This document shows, piece by piece, positions 6,698 to 9,882 of a DNA stretch of 9,882 nucleotides. Under the pieces are notes generated by a model. It was not told the origin of the DNA. It did no database searches and saw nothing but the letters and a program-made list of their open reading frames with translations. The translations under genes were made by a program, and so were the position numbers. This stretch comes from Clostridia bacterium (GTDB lineage Bacteria; Bacillota; Clostridia; Christensenellales; Borkfalkiaceae): positions 1-9,882 of the forward strand of contig JAGBYC010000122.1 in assembly GCA_017628935.1 (NCBI GenBank), in the 5' to 3' direction. The stretch's first letter is position 1. The number at the start of each line of letters is the position of its first letter.

Positions 6698-7005
6698 CTG
6701 CCGAAGGTTATTTAAAAAAGCAAGGTTATAAAATTTTAAATAAAAATTATCGCACTAAAAGTGGCGAAGTTGATATTATAATATCAAAAAACAACGTTAT
6801 AACCTTCGTTGAAGTAAAAACACGCACTAATTGTAAGTACGGTACGCCTGCCGAAGCAGTTAATTATGATAAGCAACGCAGATACCGTGAAATAGCGTCT
6901 TACTACTTATTAAGTAAGGGGCTTGACGAAAACGAAACAGAAATTTCCTTTGCCGTAATTGAAATTTTAGGTAAAGAAATAAACTTTATTGAAAACGCAT
7001 TTTAA
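6640..7005 (+). CDS. YraN family (UPF0102) endonuclease-like protein
   Basis: A 121-aa protein of the UPF0102/YraN family, which has a PD-(D/E)XK nuclease-like fold and unknown cellular role; it usually neighbours rnhB and DNA-uptake or topoisomerase genes. Visible family motifs are GSKGELTAEGYLKKQGY (14-30), the active-site strand GEVDIII (42-48) with Asp45, and FVEVKTR (56-62) with Glu58 and Lys60, followed by YGTPAEAV and the Gln/Arg helix KQRRYREIASYYL. All putative catalytic residues are intact. The GTG start is supported by a strong Shine-Dalgarno inside rnhB. The 58-base overlap suggests tight coupling with RNase HII synthesis. The biochemical function should not be assumed from fold alone. 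Confidence 0.93.
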   Translation: MFDSPKNFYKKLLGSKGELTAEGYLKKQGYKILNKNYRTKSGEVDIIISKNNVITFVEVKTRTNCKYGTPAEAVNYDKQRRYREIASYYLLSKGLDENETEISFAVIEILGKEINFIENAF

Positions 7006-7007
7006 TT

Positions 7008-8141
7008 ATGAAAATAACGGTAACTACTCCAGCAGGTCTTGAAGGGGTAACTAAACGCGAACTTTATAATTTATTTAACATTGACGCTCCTGCAAAAACG
7101 GGCAGTCTTTCTTTTGAAGGTGATATAAATTTAATTGCTAAGTGCAACTTGTTTTTACGCACTGCAAGTAGAGTGTATATCACGCTTGGCGAGTTTAAGG
7201 CTGATTCTTTTGACGCCCTTTTTGACGGGGTTTTTAATATTCCGTTTGAAGACTATATTGCTTGCGACGGTAAAATTTTAGTAAACGCAACTTTAGTTGA
7301 AAGTAAATTAACGGCTAATTCGGCAACTTGTTCTATCGTTAAAAAGGCTATTTGTAAGCGACTTGAAAAGGCGTGTGGTAAGGTTTTAACTGAAAGCGCT
7401 GAAAGGTATAAAATTAACCTTTCAATTCACCGCGATTTTGCCACCGTTATGCTTGACACGTCTGGCGAGGGCTTGCATAAAAGGGGATATCGCACCTTGG
7501 TTGGCGACGCTCCACTTAAAGAAAACGTAGCGTCAAGTTTAATTGATTTATCGGTATGGAACCCGTCGCGTCCACTTGTAGACGTTTTTTGTGGTTCTGG
7601 TACAATTCCTATCGAGGCGTGCAAAAAAGCGCTTAATATTCCAAGTGGTTTAAATCGCGATTTCGACTTTTTACACTTTAAAACGTTTGACACTACTTTT
7701 TACAAAACGCTTAAAGAAGAGGCCGAAAGTAAAATTGAGTGGGATAAAGAGTTAAGAATTCAAGGCTTTGATATTGAAGAAAGCCAAATTAAACTTGCAA
7801 GAGCGCACGCCGAAAGGGCAGGCGATTCAAAATACATACATTTTCAGCGCGCCGATATGCGTGATTTTTCTTCAAGATATTCGCACGGCGTAATTATTAC
7901 TAACCCCCCTTATGGTGAACGATTGCTTACAAGAAACGAAATTATCAAGCTTTATCGTGACTTTGGTAAGATGTTTAATAGCCTTAACGACTGGTCGCTT
8001 TACGCCTTAACTTCGGTTACGGATTTTGAACGTTTGGTAGGCAAAAAGGCTAATAAAAGTAGAAAAGTTTATAACGGTAAGTTAGAGTGTACGTATTTTA
8101 GCATTTTAGTAAATCCACCTAAAAACAACCAAAAAAGTTAA
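7008..8141 (+). CDS. THUMP-domain class I rRNA (guanine-N2) methyltransferase, RlmL/YpsC type
   Basis: This 377-aa protein has an N-terminal THUMP RNA-binding region (about 40-155), then a Rossmann-fold SAM methyltransferase. SAM motif I is LVDVFCGSGT (190-199); motif IV is NPPYGER (299-305), the N2-guanine type signature. FDIEESQIKLARAHAERAG (254-272) follows motif I as the acidic-strand SAM site. The order matches Bacillus YpsC and the RlmL half of E. coli RlmKL, which makes m2G2445 in 23S rRNA; that substrate is inferred, not shown. It begins two bases after the yraN family stop, without a Shine-Dalgarno sequence, and is the last gene of the long run. No clear intrinsic terminator follows before the rplS promoter. 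Confidence 0.93.
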   Translation: MKITVTTPAGLEGVTKRELYNLFNIDAPAKTGSLSFEGDINLIAKCNLFLRTASRVYITLGEFKADSFDALFDGVFNIPFEDYIACDGKILVNATLVESKLTANSATCSIVKKAICKRLEKACGKVLTESAERYKINLSIHRDFATVMLDTSGEGLHKRGYRTLVGDAPLKENVASSLIDLSVWNPSRPLVDVFCGSGTIPIEACKKALNIPSGLNRDFDFLHFKTFDTTFYKTLKEEAESKIEWDKELRIQGFDIEESQIKLARAHAERAGDSKYIHFQRADMRDFSSRYSHGVIITNPPYGERLLTRNEIIKLYRDFGKMFNSLNDWSLYALTSVTDFERLVGKKANKSRKVYNGKLECTYFSILVNPPKNNQKS

Positions 8142-8180
8142 AAAAATTACTAAAAAATAGTAAAAACGGCGTTAAAATGC

Positions 8181-8209
8181 TTGCCAAAAAACGCTTATTA
8201 TGATAAAAT
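8181..8209 (+). promoter_or_regulatory. Extended -10 promoter for rplS
   Basis: TTGCCA at 8181-8186 and TAAAAT at 8204-8209 are spaced by 17 bases; TGA precedes the -10 box as an extended -10. Predicted start is near 8216, giving a leader of about 59 bases. The -10 box lies within a 15-base odd dyad, TGATAAA and TTTATCA around a central A (8201-8215). Confidence 0.8.
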
Positions 8210-8215
8210 TTATCA

Positions 8216-8274
8216 AGACTTCGAGTGGTCCTCTTAAGTATAATGAACACTTCGTAATTATGGAGGTATAAGTC
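8216..8274 (+). promoter_or_regulatory. rplS 5' leader, candidate L19 leader RNA
   Basis: Between the predicted transcript start and the rplS ATG several pairings are possible. GACTT (8217-8221) can pair with AAGTC (8270-8274), just before the ATG. CCTC (8230-8233) can pair with GAGG (8263-8266), masking the GGAGG Shine-Dalgarno at 8262-8266. GAGTG (8223-8227) can pair with CACTT (8248-8252) with one G-U. These arms do not all fit one fold, suggesting alternatives. Autoregulatory L19 leaders are known in Firmicutes; whether this one matches the described consensus would need a covariance-model search. Confidence 0.5.
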
Positions 8275-8616
8275 ATGACAATAATTGAACAAATCAATCA
8301 AGAAAATATTAAAGCAGAAGTTCCTTCTTTTAACGTTGGTGATACAGTTAAAGTATCTGTAAAAGTTATTGAAGGCACACGTGAAAGAATTCAAGCATAC
8401 GAAGGCGTTGTAATTGCAAAACGCGGTGGTGGTATTAGTGAAACGTTTACTGTACGTCGTATCAGTTTCGGTGTTGGCGTTGAAAGAACTTTCCCACTTC
8501 ACTCACCAAAAATTACTGACATTAAAGTAGTTAAGAAAGGTGCTGTTCGTCGTGCTAAACTTTACTACCTTAGAAAACTTACTGGTAAGGCTGCTAAAAT
8601 TAAGGAAGTTCTTTGA
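8275..8616 (+). CDS. rplS: 50S ribosomal protein bL19
   Basis: bL19 sits at the 30S-50S interface near intersubunit bridges. The 113-aa protein is complete. Characteristic segments are [16 protein letters not shown] (19-34), [18 protein letters not shown] (36-53), [19 protein letters not shown] (56-74), [20 protein letters not shown] (75-94) and [22 protein letters not shown] lies eight bases before the ATG. In most Firmicutes rplS is between trmD and rbgA; here it is about 3 kb downstream with its own promoter, leader and terminator, so bL19 output is uncoupled from bS16. Codon use resembles that of its neighbours, giving no sign of transfer. Confidence 0.97.
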   Translation: MTIIEQINQENIKAEVPSFNVGDTVKVSVKVIEGTRERIQAYEGVVIAKRGGGISETFTVRRISFGVGVERTFPLHSPKITDIKVVKKGAVRRAKLYYLRKLTGKAAKIKEVL

Positions 8617-8655
8617 TTTTAAAAGTCTATAAGCGTCGCAATACTTTGTTTACTA

Positions 8656-8710
8656 CAAAATTTTGTTAACCCCGATAACCAAAAAGGTTAATCGTGTCTA
8701 AAAAATTTTG
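8656..8710 (+). ncRNA. Candidate structured RNA element in the rplS 3' region
   Basis: The 177 bases between the rplS stop and its terminator contain no ORF but hold a nested hairpin. Outer arms CAAAATTTT (8656-8664) and AAAATTTTG (8702-8710) pair over 9 bp. Inner arms CGATAACC (8673-8680) and GGTTAATCG (8686-8694) pair over 8 bp with one bulged A and an AAAAA loop. It lacks a T-run, so it is not a terminator. A CTTG-type short tandem (8716-8732) follows. I do not recognise a known family; it could be a 3' UTR stabiliser, a processed small RNA, or chance pairing in AT-rich DNA. Confidence 0.35.
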
Positions 8711-8793
8711 AGAGCCTTGTCTTGCTTGCTTCTAGCCATTTAATATTTAGGTTAAAAAGTTTAATAGGTAAAAGTAAATTAAATAAAAAAATA

Positions 8794-8828
8794 GTTGTAA
8801 ACTGCAAGGCGGTTTACAACTTTTTTTT
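8794..8828 (+). terminator. Intrinsic terminator for rplS
   Basis: GTTGTAAAC (8794-8802) pairs with GTTTACAAC (8812-8820). The inner TGC/GCG can extend the stem to 12 pairs around an AAG loop. Eight T residues follow (8821-8828). This is a strong plus-strand terminator. Confidence 0.92.
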
Positions 8829-8833
8829 GCAAT

Positions 8834-8867
8834 AAAAAATCGCAACGTGTAATGCCGTTGCGATTTT
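8834..8867 (-). terminator. Intrinsic terminator for thiT, possibly bidirectional
   Basis: AAAATCGCAACG (8836-8847) and CGTTGCGATTTT (8856-8867) form a 12-bp perfect stem with an 8-base loop. On the minus strand it begins two bases after the thiT stop and runs into a T-run (8839-8834). On the plus strand the 3' side is only ATTTTGTTT, so it can act weakly in that direction too. It sits six bases from the end of the rplS terminator's T-run, insulating the convergent genes. Confidence 0.9.
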
Positions 8868-8869
8868 GT

Positions 8870-9550
8870 TTAGTTAAATAATTTTGTAAAAGTTTTGCTT
8901 TTTGAAAATGGAATTAAGAATATTAAGCATATAATCATATCAGGTATTAAATATGCTAAGTTGTAGCAAAGTGAGTAGATAAACGCGCTGTCGGTAGGGT
9001 AGCCAGACGATACCCAACCAGCGTTAAAATACATTATTCCTGACATAGTTGCAAAAATTATTCTTAATAAATAAGTTGATAAAACGCCTAAAGTTACGGG
9101 TAAAACGCTAGTTTTAAACGCTTTTTTGAAAACTGACGCTAAAAATATTGCGCCGTACGCCAAAGCATAGTCTAAAAAGAAAGTTGCCCACGTGAACATA
9201 TATGGTGATTGCAAAAATTGTAATAGCCCGTAAATAATGCCTGCAAAAAGCCCGTAACTTACGCCAAAGCAGTATGAAAATAAAAAGATAGGTACTACGC
9301 TCATAAGCGTTACGCTACCCCCCTCAGCACCCACTTTAACTTTTACGTACGACAGTGCGAAAGAAAGTGCAATACTTACCGACGCATACACAAGTTTTTT
9401 AGTGTCAAACTTGCCTTTTAACGAGCAAGTAACTATTAACGCAATTAGCGACGCTATAATAGTTATTATAGAAATAACCGTTACGGTATCAGTTACAGCG
9501 TCTTCAAGTTCAGTAAATAAAAACGACCAAATAGATAAAAAATTATACAT
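8870..9550 (-). CDS. thiT: Thiamine transporter substrate-binding component ThiT (ECF family)
   Basis: ThiT is the membrane S-component that binds thiamine with high affinity and works with a shared ECF energising module (EcfA, EcfA', EcfT), which is not in this window. The 226-aa protein is almost wholly hydrophobic, with about six predicted membrane segments after an N-terminal stretch of about 45 residues that includes one helix (23-42). Family motifs are GGSVTLMSVVPIFLFSYCFG (77-96), GLLQFLQSPY (108-117), LDYALAY (126-132), MYFNAGW (173-179) and YNLAYLIPD (196-204). AAGGAG (9563-9558) lies seven bases before the ATG. The assignment is reinforced by the TPP riboswitch directly upstream, which implies repression when thiamine pyrophosphate is plentiful. 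Confidence 0.94.
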   Translation of the reverse strand: MYNFLSIWSFLFTELEDAVTDTVTVISIITIIASLIALIVTCSLKGKFDTKKLVYASVSIALSFALSYVKVKVGAEGGSVTLMSVVPIFLFSYCFGVSYGLFAGIIYGLLQFLQSPYMFTWATFFLDYALAYGAIFLASVFKKAFKTSVLPVTLGVLSTYLLRIIFATMSGIMYFNAGWVSSGYPTDSAFIYSLCYNLAYLIPDMIICLIFLIPFSKSKTFTKLFN

Positions 9551-9568
9551 ATAAAAACTCCTTAAAAC

Positions 9569-9598
9569 AAAAAACGCGCCCTAAAAATAGGCGCACGC
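9569..9598 (-). terminator. Expression-platform terminator of the TPP riboswitch
   Basis: Reading on the minus strand, GCGCC (9594-9590) pairs with GGCGC (9580-9576), with TA/TA able to extend it inward after a G bulge, followed by TTTTTT (9574-9569). It stands between the aptamer and the thiT ribosome binding site, as expected for transcriptional control. The TGCGT just before it (9599-9595) can pair with ACGCA (9676-9672) at the other end of the aptamer. Confidence 0.8.
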
Positions 9599-9599
9599 A

Positions 9600-9676
9600 A
9601 AAAGACTCTTCTTCCGGTCAAGCATTACCTTGTTCGGTTCAAAGGGTATAATCTCAGCCTTACAGCACCCCTGCGT
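9600..9676 (-). promoter_or_regulatory. TPP (THI-box) riboswitch aptamer
   Basis: Read on the minus strand, the core holds the conserved TPP elements in order: GGGGTGC (9671-9665), GCTGAGA (9658-9652), ACCC (9647-9644), TGAACC (9641-9636) and GGTAATG (9629-9623), then GACCGGAAG. CAAG (9632-9629) with CTTG (9622-9619) and CCG with CGG form the P4/P5 stems. The closing P1 stem is probably ACGCA (9676-9672) with TGCGT (9599-9595), leaving a linker with AAGA/TCTT; this pairing is inferred. Position, thiT target and terminator are all consistent with ligand-induced termination. Confidence 0.93.
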
Positions 9677-9696
9677 TTTAATTTGTTTCTACGGTT

Positions 9697-9725
9697 ATTT
9701 TAATACAACTAAAAAAATTTGTCAA
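9697..9725 (-). promoter_or_regulatory. Promoter of the riboswitch-thiT transcript
   Basis: On the minus strand TTGACA (9725-9720) and TAAAAT (9702-9697) are spaced by 17 bases. Start is expected near 9690, about 15 bases before the aptamer. Confidence 0.85.
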
Positions 9726-9762
9726 TAAAATTTTAAAGATTAATATAATTAAAAAATATATA

Positions 9763-9791
9763 TTGAAATGGCAAGTTAAATATGCTATAAT
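9763..9791 (+). promoter_or_regulatory. Extended -10 promoter for the HD-family gene
   Basis: TTGAAA (9763-9768) and TATAAT (9786-9791) are spaced by 17 bases, with TGC before the -10 as an extended element. Start is expected near 9798, so the leader is about 11 bases and consists mostly of the ribosome binding site AAAGGTGAT (9797-9805). The -35 box is 37 bases from that of the divergent thiT promoter. Confidence 0.85.
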
Positions 9792-9808
9792 CAAATAAAG
9801 GTGATATT

Positions 9809-9882
9809 ATGAATTTTAATTTTTTTGCATATCTTAAGAGAATGAAGTACATCAAACGTTGGTCACTTATGCACTCAATGGT
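9809..9882 (+). CDS. N-terminus of a probable YfbR-like HD-domain 5'-nucleotidase (cut by window end)
   Basis: Only 24 codons are visible: MNFNFFAYLKRMKYIKRWSL followed by MHSM. The pattern FFAYLxRMKYIxRWxLM is typical of the start of YfbR-type HD hydrolases, which dephosphorylate deoxynucleoside monophosphates; these normally continue with an Arg/Asn stretch and an EHS metal-binding motif that would lie beyond the window. AAAGGTGAT before the ATG and a consensus promoter support it as a real gene with a correct start. The N-terminal match is suggestive but short, and the HD residues cannot be checked here. It is transcribed divergently from thiT. Confidence 0.65.
   Translation, partial: MNFNFFAYLKRMKYIKRWSLMHSM

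Noticed and set aside
8119..8502. Minus-strand open frame of 127 codons over the rplS leader and gene
   Set aside because: It lies opposite the well-supported bL19 gene and leader, has low-complexity Phe/Asn-rich translation, no ribosome binding site and no family resemblance.
8717..8746. Possible promoter (TTGTCT, 18 bases, TAATAT) in the rplS 3' region
   Set aside because: Both boxes are poor matches in AT-rich sequence, and the only downstream sequence before the terminator has no ORF.
1..9882. Mobile element, defence system, CRISPR or phage genes
   Set aside because: Every gene belongs to a conserved housekeeping family, composition is even throughout, and no transposase, integrase, attachment site or regular repeat array was seen.

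Overview
This window is ordinary chromosomal core sequence from a low-GC Gram-positive bacterium. It is probably an uncultured member of the Clostridia (Bacillota). The inference rests on the smc-ftsY-ylxM-ffh-rpsP-khpA-rimM-trmD-rbgA-rnhB gene order, presence of YlxM, RbgA and ThiT, AT-rich codon use, almost universal TAA stops, and consensus SigA-type promoters. The exact lineage cannot be read from the sequence. I saw no mobile elements, CRISPR arrays, tRNAs or rRNAs.

Positions 1-1789 hold the 3' end of smc (chromosome condensation) and, overlapping its stop codon, ftsY (SRP receptor). The ftsY frame carries an in-frame TAA at codon 38; the rest of the GTPase is intact. An intrinsic terminator closes this unit, and its 3' arm doubles as the -35 box of a perfect consensus promoter.

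Positions 1824-8141 form one tightly packed plus-strand run. It contains ylxM and ffh (SRP cytosolic partners of FtsY), rpsP (bS16), khpA, rimM (30S maturation), trmD (tRNA m1G37), rbgA (50S assembly GTPase), rnhB (RNase HII), a yraN family gene and a THUMP-domain rRNA methyltransferase. The theme is ribosome assembly, RNA modification and co-translational targeting. Several starts lie 1-2 nt after the preceding stop with no Shine-Dalgarno sequence.

Positions 8181-8828 hold rplS (bL19), displaced from its usual trmD-rplS-rbgA position. It has its own extended -10 promoter, a short leader able to mask its Shine-Dalgarno sequence, a 3' region with a long hairpin, and a strong terminator. Positions 9725-8834 (minus strand) hold thiT, the thiamine S-component of an ECF transporter, behind a TPP riboswitch with an expression-platform terminator. 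Divergent from it, a consensus promoter drives the first 24 codons of a likely YfbR-type HD nucleotidase, cut by the window end.

I found no convincing evidence of a new defence or mobile system. The points most worth checking are the nonsense codon in ftsY with the hairpin over its only internal ATG, the terminator/promoter overlap at ylxM, the hairpin replacing a ribosome binding site at rimM, and the structured region after rplS.
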